Source: Setaria digitata (Eukaryota > Nematoda > Chromadorea > Rhabditida > Setariidae). From it: 64,000 bases of DNA. Shown piece by piece: positions 1 through 13,528 of this stretch (the first letter of the stretch is position 1; every line of letters starts with the position of its first letter). A program made the translations under genes and the position numbers. A model generated the notes under the pieces. That model had not been told where the DNA came from. It made no database searches and worked only from the letters and a program-made list of their open reading frames with translations. The stretch covers positions 434,001-498,000 of the forward strand of contig RCAB01000007.1 in the NCBI GenBank assembly GCA_003640385.1, in the 5' to 3' direction.

Positions 1-3000
1 CAAAGACAGCCAACAACACAAGGACAATTTGCTATAACATAATCGTAAATTGCGCCTCTGCCATCAAATCCTTCACCTTCGTGAGTTATGCGAACACTAA
101 AAGTTTAACTTCGAATTTAAATGATATCTATTTAGAAAAAAATGTAATTTTTGTAATTTTTCACGTCTGAAACTTATAGAATGTATCGCAAGACACCAAA
201 CCTGGAACAGCCCATGAGAAGCGACACAGCGCGAACATTACTTCGTAATACTGCTGATCTTCCAAAATATTTACCACCACTTCCATGACCCATATAGCTT
301 AAAAAAAGACACTTGAAGAAATATGAACGACCACAAGAACTGAAATAATGGCACACAAACTAATTCAAATGAAAAATTTACATCTATTTTGTATAAAAAT
401 GATTTTACTAGGATTTAAAGAGAGGCGGGTAACTTCCAATTTCTTAATACATATTATATGATATACAGAATATGAAATAAATCTCAACAATTTAACTACG
501 AAGAATAACATGGTAATAAAATCACCTTAAATATGACGAGTATCGAGAAGTTCAAAACCTAGTAAAATATTATGAAAATCCCGAAATGGAAAAATTTTCA
601 GAGAAAGCCAACTGAATTTTTTCTCGAAGGTACTTTGAAACGAGAGTAAAATTAAAAAAAAAAAAAAAAAAAAACAAGCGAGGCTTACAAAAATAGGTCA
701 CTTGTTTCCAATGAAATGCGTAATTCTTCTGGCTTTGGTGCAGCACCAATTGTTCCTCTCCAGCAAGTAAATTTTTCCAGCTCTTTAGAGAGTCTTTTCT
801 GCGTATCGGTCAAATCACCTCCGGGATCCAGTACGTAAAAAGAATTTCTCCCATCTACTGCTTTTGGTATCTAGAATTATACAATAAAAGTTTTCATGAA
901 GCTTGCAAAAAAAAAAAAAAGGAAAGGAAAAAATAGCACTTACTTTTTTCGAACGAGATAAAAGTTTCTGAAACATATGGAATGATGATATCCTGCATAC
1001 ACGCTTATGTGACTCCATTATCGGCAAAAGTTCAAATGGAAATGAAGCTAATTCCTAAAAAAAAGAAAGAAGAGAATGGTTGCGGGATAACTGTCAGTTG
1101 GTTTTTTTTTTTGCAAAGGTATGTCTGAGCCTATCCTCTGTATGCTTTGAGAAGAACACTCCGCTTAACGGAATCAAGAGAACTTTAGTGAGCAACAAAA
1201 AAGAAAAAAAATACAAAAGGAAATTATGATTAGGTACCAAACTGAACAGTTCTCCAAAAATTTTTCCTGAACAATTAATTACACTTACCGGTGAAACACA
1301 AAACAAGACATAACTGTTTGAAAGGTCACGAAGGAATGGTTGCTTTCCAAACTTCGATATCCATCGACTGCGACAATCACAAATATGTGTAGCTACAGAT
1401 TCATTAAAATTTTCCAAAGCTACAAATCTTTGAACCAATTGTTCCCAGTTTGCTGCTGACAGATCCAAATTTTCGATTAATGTCTAAAATCAATTCTGGA
1501 AAAATTGCATCACACTGATTTATTATGTAACTTTGAATGAAAGAAAGTTTTAACGACTAAATATCTTCACAAAGTTATTCTAATAGGCGTTAAGTTCCTC
1601 CCTCCATGCTCCTCATACCTTAAAGCCCTGTTGCGCTGTTTTTCCCCACAAAGAATAAGGCGGTAGTAGATCGAAAAATAAAAGGCTTTCATCCACGTAA
1701 TAACTGAACATCAAAGAACCAAGGATTATACATACATTCGCTGAGCTTCTTGAAAGCCCACTGCCTACTATTTCATTCACAGCCGAAAATTGAGCAACAT
1801 TCATCGGTGTGGAAGGTAAGAGAAGAATGGAAAAAATTCCAAACCATTCTGTTTCCACATCGCAAATTAAATTCTGTAAAAGCCTTATAACACTGAAATT
1901 TTTTGCATCCAGTTGCCAAAATTTTTTTGATCCATCTTTTAAACAAAACTTAACAACCAAGTGAAAAATTTTAAAAACATTATGTTTGCGAAAAAAACGA
2001 ATTCTGTTTGTTAGGTTCATTCATCTGACTGTTGGGCTCAATGCTTGTTACAAAAATATGTTTGCGACTGGAACCTCTGACCTTTTGCTTGATCTCTCTA
2101 TCATAAATCCAAAGGCCGATAAAACAATAAAATATTTCATTTTCATAAGTTTCCGGAATTGAACTGTTCGAATTAGACTTTCATCCTTTTTCACCGAGAT
2201 TAACAAGTTATACTACACAAGCTTAATGGGCACATAATATTTCGAAGAATTAACCTTCAATTTCTTGTCCAACTTTCTTCTTATTTGCCAATATTCTTTT
2301 GGATCTGTACATGTCTTATTCAGACTTCCTGATGCATCATTTTGTATCAACAAGTTCAAGAAACGCCTTAGAAGCATATCATCCTGAAAGTAATTCTCTT
2401 CAATTTGTTTAAAAAAAAACAATCCAAAAATAAAACCTTTTTCAATCTGTTTTGTATTTTTTAAAGAAATCAAAATTTATCTATTGAAAAATTATTACCA
2501 CTGTCCAATATCACTCAATGAGAATTGATAGATTTAGGGTGCAAGTATTAATGGCGGCGTAGCCGAAAGTATTTTCATATTTAAAAAAATGAGTAAGGCA
2601 ACAATCAAATACAGTTACACAGCAGTCAACTAAGGAAATATCTAGTTGAAGTGCAAGAAAATATTCATTGAAGTGCAAGAAAATATTTATTCACAAACAT
2701 CACCTGTGGAACAAAGGCAATTGGTATAACTAGTGGTGATCGGTCGTTATATAATTTGATTAACCAAAGTATTCGCCTAGAATCCAAAAAAAGCTGCACC
2801 ACTGTCAAGTCTGAAATTAAATTTCTAGATAATATTGCATAACTCATAATTTGTTCCAGAAAAGTCTGACAATACCATCTAAGATCAATAACAGGGAGTC
2901 CCTTCCATACAAAAAGCGTACAGATAGTGAGCGCCATCTCTAGATTAATAAAGTCAAAAACCTTCTGGTATCCCCGACCTGTATTTTAAGAAAAGAACAA

Positions 3001-6000
3001 AAAATGACAAGTTGATAAATGAAAAGAACAAAAAATGACAAATTGATAAATGATCTGATTAAAACATTGGAAACAAATATATGTCGAACGTCACAACTAA
3101 AAAGCAGAATTTTTGGAAACTCATAAATGGTAAAAGCTTTGGAAAATCACCAGGTGGCAGAAGATGGACGGCTTCCTTAAATTTGTCAACAGTTTTAAAA
3201 TGAAAGTCTTGACTATCACTTGACTTCTTGGAAATCATACGAGCTAGCTGGCGGGTACTGATAAACATTGCTTCATTGAAATAATAAGCTGCGCTCCAGC
3301 CAGATTCAATCCAGTGTGCTTTATATTGGAAAGCACACACTTGTCCCAAATAGGAACACGTTTGGAACCGCCATTCTCTAAATACTATAAGCTGTATAAA
3401 AACTATTGGCGGATAAGATAGGAATTTTTTTAAACAGGGATAAATATACAAAGCGTAGAGTAGGAATTTAGACCTGTAAAAAAGATGAGAAAAAGATTCG
3501 AAATCTTTCCGAGCTTCTTCTATCTCTGTATCTGTGCGATTTAGAGTAGTGCTGGTGGAAGTCATGCAATTTCTTTTTGAGACTGATGCACATATCTCAG
3601 AAGTAACCATAAGAGATGGCTTAGGTGAGCAAAGTGTCCTGGAGAAATGGAATGGACTAGTCTGAAGTCTGAATAACATAATGAACTACAAAGCTAGAAT
3701 TTTTTAAATTGAGATGATAAATGTAAGTAGCCTTTTACATTTAGAAGCTTTGTTTCACACTTCTGAATAATATCACTAAAAATTGGGAAACAATTTACTT
3801 GCTAGTGTAATTATTTTAGATCTATCGAAAATATCTTCACTTACAAGGTATTTAGCTCAGAAGCAAGATTGACAACAATAGATTTCAGTGGCGAACGCAA
3901 CCCTACTTTCAGTGGTGCGGTATGCAGATGCATCCATTCCAACCTGGGAAATTGTAATGGTGTACGAGCCAACTGCCGTATTGTCAACCATTGCCAACGA
4001 AAACGTATAGGATCCGTTGAGCATATCTATAAATTTATTACATATTCGGAATTTTGAAAAACTTCCGCAAGATTTTAAAATTATTCAAGATATCTATGCC
4101 AACAGAAATACACTGATTTCATTATATTTTCTATACCAAAACAAAGTCATAAGCTCACTTTCAATGACTCCTTTATTACATCTCGTATAATTTCCGGCTT
4201 TTCTTCTTGACCAACTCTCCGCAGCCAACGAATTGCTGCAAGTAGGAAACGATCTAATGTTTCCAATGGATATCTTCGCTCTCTGATTGCCTGAATATTT
4301 CTAAACACTTCAGTAAAGAGATAAGAGCAAAGGAAGAGAAGTAAGAAAAATCGAAAAGTCAAGCCTTGGAGAAAAACTAGATTAACAAGTACGAAGGACA
4401 ACTTTATCTGTTGCTTCTTTTTGCAGTGCCGAACAGATCGCTATCACATCTGATGAAGTTTCCTGAGGTAACTCCTGAATTCTAAAATTTGCATACTTGA
4501 AACGACAACCATTTCAAATTGCTTACTTAGAAAAAAAGGGGGATAACTGCCACTCTAATAATAGTAAGTTGATCTAGCAGCAAAATAGGATGATAAATTT
4601 ATAACATGTAAACGACGGTATGGAAACTCAACAAAAACAAAACGAAAGCGTGAAAATTACCTTTCGGAAAGTAAACGAAACATTTTTGACGAACAGTGCG
4701 AAAAAAGTAATTTTGAAAAGATAGCTTCCACTCGCATCTGCGAATTCATGCCACAAAGAGTGCATATCACACAATCACAATCTTTATTATGTTCTTCCAA
4801 TGCTAACTTATTCTCAACATTTTCTTTATTTCCTTGCAGTGGGCTAAAATTTAAAAATTAGTTGATAATTACCCAAGGACAGGATGTAGAACACTTATTT
4901 GGCAGAATTGTTAATTCGATAAAGCAAATAATTATAACTTGGGTATACATACAGCGATAAATTTAAATATATTAGAGTAGAGCTGGAAAACAATTATATC
5001 ACCACCGCTGTTAAAGCCATTGTAAACTGCCCACTCTAATAATATATAACAGCATACTGTGTAAACTAATTTTCAGCACAATGTTTTTTTTTTTTTTCTT
5101 TTGCAACCATAGCAATGGATAGAACATTAAGCAAAGGAACTATCAGTAAAAACTAGGAATAATCTGGTTCCATGAAAACGGTTATTCTCCAAGACTCAAT
5201 TTACCAATAAACAATTCATACGAAGAAATGAATCATATTTTTAGATAACGACCAACAATAAAGTTAAAAGGCAGTGCTACTCTCTAACTTCCTAAGGAAA
5301 AAGCAGTAAACAATAAACTTACTTTTCTGATTCATTTTCATCATGATCAATTACTTCTTGTCTTTTACAGAATAATTTTACCTCACTGTCTTTTTCTTCA
5401 TTTGCGAAAATTTCGTTTTTCGATTTCCTCTTAAGAAATGATCATTATAATAAGAGAGAGAAAGAGTGATGCCAGCAGTAGAACGACTATAGCTGGTATT
5501 ATTTTCCGAAAAGCTGACAATTAATAACCTCAGAAGCAATTAAACAAAGCAACACAACTAACATTCCACACAGAAGCAATGAAGGGTCGAAATGGATCTG
5601 GACGAACGTTCACACCATTTCCACGAGCAAGAGTCGATGCCAAAAATAAGACGTTCAATACCGCCAAACATCTAATTAAAAACCAGAAACTCAGAAACCA
5701 AAAAAAGATTTTGTGGAATGATATTTGGAAAAGTGGAAATAATATTTGTGGATATTGCATATAATTATTAAATTTTGATTTCTTGATAAATATGACCTTA
5801 AAAAGAAACCTTTTCAGATTCGTCGTTTTTAAAGTTTGATATAACAACTTCAACCCTTCACTTTCACTTTCCCGAAGGATTCCTAATTCAATATATTCAG
5901 AACAAAGTTGCAGTACCACTTTGAAATGTTCAGCCAAAACTGCATTTAGTTTCACTGCAAAAAAATACATTTTTTGGAACTGCTATGAACGATGTAAATC

Positions 6001-8207
6001 AATATCTGAAAACACCAGTCAAAGCTTGCTCGCAAAAACTTTCAAGGAGATAACTTAAATAACTGTCCAGGAACCAATTCCGCTTGGACAAAACTGAGAA
6101 AACATATTTAAAAAACCGAAGGATAAAAGGACGAAACTTCGCACTTTATAAGTATTATCAAATACCGGTCTGGACATAGGACTCTACAAACGATGATTTT
6201 TAAGCTTTCCAGTTCAATTAACATCTACAAAAAAATAATGAATTAATTAAACTTTTCCACTTACGGTATTCATCAATTTTCGTTTCCTGAAATTCGCCAC
6301 TAGTTGAAAAAAACATTCTGCCAAATCCAGCATAACCGGCATCCTCGTCTTTCATATTGCTCCCATAATACGCGGTACTTCGACATTTCACTAGAGTTTC
6401 ATAACGAGCTTTTATGAAATCCAAATTTTGTAAAGGATCACCAGTCTGAAGCAAAACGTATCGCGATATCAATGAATGGTCTTATAATCAAGGCACTTTC
6501 AAAAGGATTCAAGCCTACAAAATTGCACTTACCAAAGCTAAATTAGCAGATGAAAAGTGACTAGCAGCTATTAAAACTCGTTTAACAAGAATTTGTGCTT
6601 CGTATTGTTGGAAGGTTTTTGCTTTCGATTCCGTAAGGAGAGATTCAAAACACTGCATAGTTTTGAGGATATGTTCTTGCACTGACAACGCAACATCCGG
6701 ATACTGGTTCTACATGAAGCACATTTTAATTAATAAATTGAGTATACCAGATTTTCCTCAAAACTATTCACTTGTTTACCGAGCTAATTTCTAAATAATT
6801 AAGTAAGAGAAACAATTTCAACTCTCCTCTTTGAGATTGGTAGAATTAATTTGATTTTTTTAAGTTAAACAAAAAGTTACAATCATATCACTCACTGTCT
6901 TTCCTTCATGTAGATGAATAATGTCGTTAATAACTTCATTAATGATTTCTTTGTGGAGAGAGTACATCCGTTTCATACTTTCTTTATGAAGCACCTGCGT
7001 TTTAGCTAATGACCAATATCCCAGAAGACACAACCAGTAGGTGAGCAATAACTTTGAGTGGATGTCGTCATCATGTAACCGCACGACGTGTCCTAAGCAG
7101 ATAATCGCTTTCGTGTACTAAAAATAATCAATTACGTAACACAACCAAGTGTAATAATTTCAAGACTTTGTAAATTAAATAATGAGCTTATTGCTGTTGT
7201 AGGGGATGATGAAATTCATTAAATTCATTATTCAAAAGACACTAAAATTTTTTTTGATCTAATCTTAGGAAAGAAACCAGCCTCATCAGAATCAAGTAAA
7301 AAAGCAGCAAGTAATTTTGCATGGCTTCCGTATTTCCGTCGTTCAACAGGATTAGAAAGTGCCAGCACTGCAGGAGCTAAACGTGAATTCCATACGGAGA
7401 ACGCATCCTTGAAATTCAAAAAAAAAGTAACTCCAGAGTCCACAAAGACTTCATTTGTAAATGCTGATAATAAACTCGACAAGAGCAGTAGTCAATTAAG
7501 AATATATGAATACAATTAAGTAACTAAGAATGGGAAAAATTTCTATGCCTTATAATAGAATAGTTTCGCTACTCCTTAATATCTTGCATGATTCTAGTTT
7601 TTTTTTACATACTTCCAAATGTTGATGGGGTTTATATTTTTCCAAACACGTTATTAACAACCGAATTATCCTTGTGTGCTTCAACGTTGAAGAAAGATTA
7701 TAAAAATCAGCAGTGCTGGTATCGAATAACTCTTTCAGTGCACCACAGACCTTAAAGTAAATTCCCAACATATTATATGATGCGGCAATAAGCTTTATGG
7801 AATATCTCACTAATGTAAAGTCGATTTGATGACTTTGTAAACTTATTTGTTTCGAAAGTAAAGAATTCGGCAACTTAACAACTACTACAAAATCTATATA
7901 ATTTCGGACAAATTTTGTGAATTCAGTTTAATTTTCAAACTAAATTAAAATCGCAACCCATCTCTTATTTATATAAAGTGATCTCCATATATTTATAATT
8001 TTGACAAGACAGTCAGCAGTTCCGAATACAACGTCTCAGTATTCGTAAGAATCAATATTTTTTTCTCACTAATTTAACAGGAATATATAAATATAACCTC
8101 TTTTCTTGCGCTCATGGTAGCAACGATGTAATTCTTCATATGCAGCAATAACTCTTTCTTGAGAGAATATAACTCAGGTTTATTTTCCCGAACCATCATA
8201 AAGCCTT
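1..8207 (-). CDS. sep-1: Separase (ESP1/SEP-1 family, peptidase C50), 3' end beyond window
   Basis: Separase is the cysteine protease that cleaves cohesin at anaphase. The C-terminal exons are clear: 944-1054 (FELLPIMES, the usual 'LPWES' position), 689-870 (FYVLDPGGDLTDTQ and CWRGTIGAAPKPEE), 202-297 (YMGHGSGGKYFG with the catalytic His, then SLLMGCS with the catalytic Cys) and 1-96 (GRGAIYDY then CPCVVGCLW). Their phases agree, and the GCSS motif is split by the intron at 97-201. Upstream helical, repeat-like exons on the same strand include 1289-1483, 5810-5954, 6261-6445, 6533-6709, 6896-7117, 7243-7407, 7613-7873 and 8098-8207. They fit the superhelical N-terminal half of separase, but I could not join every exon or find the first ATG, which should lie above 8207. 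The protein is cut at position 1, just before the expected WDVTD region. Identity is certain for the catalytic part and inferred for exons above about 2 kb. Confidence 0.88.
2991..3052. repeat. 31-bp two-copy tandem repeat in a separase intron
   Basis: The unit AAAAGAACAAAAAATGACAA plus 11 more bases occurs at 2991-3021 and 3022-3052 with one mismatch. A smaller 22-bp period repeat lies at 2646-2687. Confidence 0.85.
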
Positions 8208-9029
8208 CTGAAAATATTTCTGAACAAAACGAAGCAATTTACAATTTCATACATTGAAAATTGCGGTTTTTTGTCCATAATTAGTTCAATTTTTTCCAGC
8301 CTTTTAGTTCAATCTGTAAAATAGTTTTGAAATATTGAGATCAAAGGAAGATTAAGCCTGAACCGCAAATTCTTTCAAAAGTCGTAAAAACTCTAAGAAT
8401 TCAAAACATTCCTAATATAAATAGTAAACTAAGTCCCACTCCAGACAGTGTGAAGTGGAGATTCTCGAGAAAGATACTAAATTAAGACAGAAAGCCAGTT
8501 TATCAGAAGTACCCGAATAAAGGCCAGAACAACACACCTAGATTGAGCATGCTACGTCTCAACCACGTGCTATGCGTAAACGACGTGAATAAAAATTCGA
8601 AATTTGAAATAATGGTAAGAAGCCAACTTCAAGAGAATTTCCACTATTGCAGCTCAAAATAATCATTGTAGATTCACTAGTCAGGTTTCGGTTGCACGTC
8701 GTCATTGATCCGGGTGACAGGTTGGTTTTTTAGAGGGAGGTGAGGTAGGTGTATCTAATTGGTTAACTTAACTAGCTGTTATATTACACCTCTCCCAGGT
8801 GGTCTTCTAACTTCCATGTCATTCTCAGATAACCTTGCTATCCGTGCTTCTGGTAATACCTGGCACATTACGTCTTTTCCAGGTCCTTTCACTGCTCATG
8901 TGACGTCTCTCTTCACGAAAATAAATTTGTAACTTTTTTGACTGGAAAGGATGGCGATTCGTTTGAGAGTCTGATCAGATTAAAAATAAAACTCTCGATT
9001 TTAGTTGAGAAAAATAAGTCATAACGGAA
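8208..9029. other. Divergent intergenic region between separase and a small plus-strand gene
   Basis: No convincing coding frame is visible. The interval should hold the separase 5' end and the promoters of two divergent genes. The stretch at about 8650-8760 looks less AT-rich than its surroundings. A 3' splice site (CGATTTTAG) just after 9000 lies a few bases before the ATG of the plus-strand gene and probably receives a spliced leader. Confidence 0.4.
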
Positions 9030-9811
9030 ATGGCTCAAGCAGCAGTTGTTATCAAACAGGGGATCACACTGATGAAGCAGGTTGCTGGACAGGCTGCTCA
9101 AATATATGGCCAAGCGACACATTTAATGAAAACGAATGTATTCCTACGACCAATGTACAAATGGTGGGAAGCTAGATTCTGGCTCAAAGAACAATCATGT
9201 AAGTTTTGTCTGCTAAGTAAAGACTGTGGATGTTGCAAACGGCTGGCTCGCCGTTATCCTACTATTATCCTACCTTAATGTAAGTATTGACGGTATGTCA
9301 GATGTTGATGCTTGCTTCCGTATCTGCTAAGAAATCAGTAAGTATTCGTCAACGTTTTCTTAATCATAACTTTTCAAACCGTTCTTTACTTGAGTAGAAA
9401 ACTAAGTTAGCCTTCCTTTAACCATTGCTGTCTTTCTAGGCATAGTGAGTGATCTTAGTTTAGGATAACAAATCGATAAATTTTTTTTCTTTTTTTTAGA
9501 GGCGATTATCTGGTTCATTATAATCAAGATTTAATGTTTCTGTTATTTACATAATCACTGTTGGAATTACCTTTTCTTATTTCGTTGCGTTTTAGTTACT
9601 TTAACTGATAATGATGATGTATGCTTTTCATTTTGATGTTTGATTTTTAGGTTATGTAAATCGTGGTCGGGCCCGAATATACACGTATTTGTTGCTATTT
9701 TACCTTATTCGATCACGAAGTGCGAAAAATAAAGCTGAAACCGAGGTACTGAAAGCGCAAAGCAAGGAACAGATCATTGCGACAGCTTTACGGGTCAGTG
9801 GACGATCTTAG
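9030..9811 (+). CDS. Small two-exon protein of about 107 residues, function unknown
   Basis: Exon 1 runs from ATG 9030 to 9200 and ends in phase 1 before GTAAGT. Exon 2 starts after TTTTTAG at 9651 and reads through to TAG 9809-9811. The joined protein has an alanine/glutamine-rich N-terminal helix (QVAGQAAQIYGQ), an aromatic stretch (MYKWWEARFW), a short hydrophobic run (YTYLLFYLI) and a basic to charged tail. Size and composition recall small inner-mitochondrial-membrane subunits, but I recognise no family. A splice acceptor about 20 bases upstream of the ATG supports this start. The continuous frame past 9200 runs through the intron and should be ignored. Confidence 0.7.
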
Positions 9812-10329
9812 TGGATTTTTTATTTATTTCCTAGTAAATGTTCTTTAGGCGATTAGATGCAGTGATGTGTGTCAGTATTTTGACTGGATGAAATAAACAT
9901 CTATATAAGCTTACTGATAAAAGTTGAAATGATAAGAATTGCTGATTTCACAAGGCAAACAAGTTAAGAAGCTAAATTCGCTGATGTTATCGGTTTTTGA
10001 ATAGATTTAATAGTCTTTCGGTATGCATAAAAATGGTGCCGATATGCATCCGTTTCTTGACTGACGTAAAAGAAAACAGCAGATTTGTTGAGAGCAACAC
10101 GAAATTTGTCGATTTTGAGACTTACTCAAAACTTTCGAATCTTCACAAATATTTCGGGGAAGTGTGGTTTGGAGCAAGGACGATTTAATTATATTGAAAA
10201 GAAAAAAAATGGGATAAGACTTTCCGGCATAGGAGAAAAAGCATATGGTATTTGTGCTGGTGTGATGGATATTGATGGAATATCGTTCACTTCCATCTTG
10301 TACATAATTTGCTTCTTTTGTTTAGCCTT
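9812..10329. other. Intergenic, no supported gene
   Basis: Overlapping plus-strand frames at 9997-10363 exist but show no splice signals or family motifs. I treat the stretch as noncoding, apart from possible short minus-strand pieces near 10.2-10.34 kb that adjoin the broken frame described next. Confidence 0.3.
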
Positions 10330-10760
10330 GGAAGCCATTACTGCTTTGCAGTGTCTTTGCTAGATTCCGATGCAGCTTTGAATTTCAAAGTTTCCTTCCC
10401 ACTATGGCTATACAAGAGCATTTTTCCCTAATCCTTTATCGAACCATGTGCCAATTTGAATTGTGGCAGTGAAATGTGTTAAACACAAAATAGGGAGAGC
10501 CTGACTTGTCCAATAATACAGTAGTGAAGCTCTCTGGTATTTGCGAGGGAAATGTGACATTGTAACCATGCAACGATTTAATGAACGCGTCATTTAGTCT
10601 ATCAGCTCGCATTAATATCCCAGAATTTTAAATTCCTACGGGAAGTTCATCAAACAGAAGATCACAGAAACGAATCGTCGGCAACAACGCATATTGTTCG
10701 GATAGAGTTTTTATTAATGGGGTAGCTATTTCTTGAATATTCTTACGTTATAAGAAGATA
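10330..10760 (-). pseudogene. Broken coding-like frame, unidentified
   Basis: Reading right to left, one frame gives protein-like sequence from about 10755 (TPLIKTLSEQYALLPTIRF, FCDLLFDELPVGI), then a TAA, then NSGILMRADRLNDAFIKS and GYNVTFPSQIPESF, SGSPYFVFNTFHCHNSNW, then further stops. The text on both sides of the TAA has the same frame and character. I found no splice pair that removes the stop without breaking phase. It is either a decayed gene or a gene whose intron I cannot place. A second frame near 10.2-10.34 kb beginning MASKAKQKKQIM may be related. The family is not recognised. Confidence 0.35.
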
Positions 10761-11125
10761 CAATGCTTAGCTAAACTGAGTATAACTTCTGGAACCAATA
10801 TAACAAGAGATGTTTTAAAAATGGCAAAATGATATCAAATAAGTTTTTTGAGAATGAACTGCATATGCATCCGGTGCCAGGAATTATCCATCGGTTGGTC
10901 GTATCTTTTTGACCTTTTGAGCTTTTCACTTTCAAGTACATATTCTACTCCTTTATTGCAACAGCTAATTTTTGGCTTTATTAAATTTAAGAAATAAGAA
11001 TTTGAAGAATTAATTTGAAATTAGTTGAACATTTCGAAAGAAAGCAGAAGGAGTATGAGTGAATGTGTTTTTCTCGTAGTGTGGATGGTCTGAACTGAAG
11101 TATATTGTTGAGCACTGCAACCGAC

Positions 11126-12028
11126 TCAATCGTCCGGAAACGGTCCAGCTAGCACCTTCTTGACGAATGCTGAAAAAAAAGGTATGAACAAGAATTCTGA
11201 ATGATCAGTTGCATCTATGGAACTGATGCAACAACAACCTTCATAGGAAACCATGCCTTCCGCATCTTCACATCCTTTCATTATTTCATCTGCTTCTTCA
11301 GCTGACAGACGCTCTCCTAGAGCCATCAACACATGCCTTAATTCTGCAGCCATTATCTGCAATTAAGCATATCATTACTAATTACCTATCTGTACGGCAA
11401 CATTAATTAATTGCTTGATTTTTCATGAATCATGACTTGTGCGATTGAATCGTTGTTAGCAATGAAAGAATGTAAATGTGAGACATGAATTATAAAAGTA
11501 TAAAAAGTCCATTATTGTGATCCGAACCCAAAAAATGTGATTTGATTTTCTCTTCTCCGTAACATCCTAAGGAATCTAATCCAGGATTGTTTGAAATTTG
11601 AACAACAGAGATTAAAAAAAAAAAGAAAACAAAAGACAAATATATATCACTTTTCCTGACTCCTCTTTGTCGAAAACTTTCAATCCCTCAACGAAATCCT
11701 GAAACGTTCCCTGTTCCTGAAATAAACTGTCACTAATTGTTATTCCGTTCTTCGATAATTAACCAATCAAGACATAATCGATGCAAAATGAAGAGAAATA
11801 GTGAACCTTTTCCTTGCTGAGCTGCTCATAAATTGGCATCCATTCTTCGAATGTCAAACGTTTTTCACCTTTTCGTTTGTATTCACTTCCACTTGCCTTA
11901 ACTACCATTGCATTGGTGGGTTTCAGTCCAGCAGCTCGAACAACATCGCCAATTTGAGTGCCATCTATCTTCCCGTCCAATTCCTCGTCGTATAGTAAGA
12001 ATATTTCTTTCAGCTCTGCAATTAACAT
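11126..12028 (-). CDS. mlc-3: Myosin essential (alkali) light chain, EF-hand protein
   Basis: Four exons join in phase: 11807-12028, 11651-11716, 11239-11356 and 11126-11169. They encode about 149 residues, against roughly 150 for the nematode essential light chain. Landmarks are [18 protein letters not shown] (EF-hand-like loop 1), [48 protein letters not shown] and the C-terminus [13 protein letters not shown]. The protein binds the IQ motif of the myosin heavy-chain neck in muscle and non-muscle actomyosin. Start: ATG 12028 gives the expected length, but TTAATTGCAG lies inside the first codons, so a short upstream first exon ending in this frame is an alternative. The identity is firm. Confidence 0.93.
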
Positions 12029-13376
12029 TTGTCACTTAACCGACCTCTCTACATCTCTTTCTAGGTATGGTAGATGACCCGAACTAGGGGTCATCCAAAT
12101 GTTGCATCCGATTCCTTATAGCAAAGACTGCATCAGAATAATTCCTTCATCAGTCACTTTTCTAATTAATAAATATTTTTTACTCTGATAATTTGTCACT
12201 TTTTTCTGAAAACACTTTTTCTCATTTTCTCTGCTAACTTATTTACTGCTGTCTCATTCCCTGTTCTTTTCCTCTCTAATTAATTGCTTCTTGTAGCGTG
12301 ATGATTGTAAGATGCTGAGAGCAGTTATTGCTGAAAGGTCTGATAGGAGCTAGATGATTACTGAGGAGAAGATGGAATTAAGACTACTAGCATGAACAGT
12401 TGCTTAGAGGACTTGAACAGACTGGAAAAAACGTATGCAAACACACTTAAGAAAACAAGAATTCTTTTTTTCAGCCAATTGGACAACTGTTAAGTTTGAA
12501 TTTTCGAATTCGACCGGAAGGACGAATAATGCAACAGTAACAGAATTTGTTCTCGTAGAGCTGTTATCAGAATAAATCGGTTATAATCAGCTATGATCGA
12601 AAATTATATTCAGTTCAATCAAACACCCCGTATCATGATTATCTATCCTCATTCTGGATAACAGCGGGTACTTGTGGAAGTACATCGTTCAGGGAATTCT
12701 AAGTTACGTACTTCACGAGTATTACCTTTTATATGTACACTAAGTAAGTAAGTAATAATGTGGTCTATGAATATTGTACATTTTTGTCGACAAGATGTAT
12801 TTGCAGAAGAGTAAAGAGCTATTTTGAGAAGCTGAGATGAAAATTTCGAAAAAATCAACAGTGATGTGTGAATATGAAACTTCGCTGTGCAAATAAGTGA
12901 AATTATATGTCAAGAAAGTAGCAATAAAATAATTGATTGAAATAATGCCAGCAAACTTCGAAATTTCATAGCGGAAAGCATTCTGATAGTTACGACAAGT
13001 TGGTTTTTAACATGTTGTAGATCCCAGTGTTGCAATACTTTTCACAGTGATAAAACTGATAAAAATAAATAAATAACATGATATCAAGAAAGGAAATGTA
13101 TAACTTTCATATAATCACGTTCTGCTTATCTTGCGAAATCTTAGCAAGTGCAGTAGAAGTAGTAGTTCGTTACAAATGGCATTGGAACAGCTTTGATGGT
13201 AAAAAGTAGGTTGTAAATATGGATTTGAACCCAATTTGAACTGTATTACAAGTTTTAAACGAATAGATCGAAAGAAGACAACAAATTCATTTAAAGTTTC
13301 AAAAGACCACTAAAATCGGGGAAAAAAATTTGCAATTAAGATAATTTACTTCATTTTGTTAAAATCAGAGATGTTG

Positions 13377-13528
13377 CTAAGCAGCATTTTCCTTCTGCTG
13401 CTTGTAATATTTTTCGAATTGACTGAAAATTAATATTTCAATAGAGCCGACAAAAAACTTATTCAAAACCACAAGGATCTTAGTAAACAAGTAGCCCGGG
13501 TAACTTGTAGGCTTGTTCTTGACAACCA
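13377..13528 (-). CDS. Possible terminal exon(s) of an unidentified small protein
   Basis: After TTTCAG at about 13529 the frame reads VVVKNKPTSYPGYLFTKIL, then FEKYYKQQKENAA and TAG at 13377. Joining the two parts in phase would need a 36-bp intron (GTTTTTTG...TTTTCAG); otherwise the frame is continuous. The basic, lysine-rich C-terminus suggests a genuine protein end. No upstream exon could be assigned and no family is recognised. Confidence 0.3.

Noticed and set aside
8098..8207. TRRAP-like segment (ELYSLKKELLLHMKNY)
   Set aside because: Short resemblance only; the strand and following exons lead into the separase catalytic domain.
10085..10363. 92-codon plus-strand frame
   Set aside because: It lies opposite a minus-strand stretch that reads better (MASKAKQKKQIM...) and has no start context or homology.
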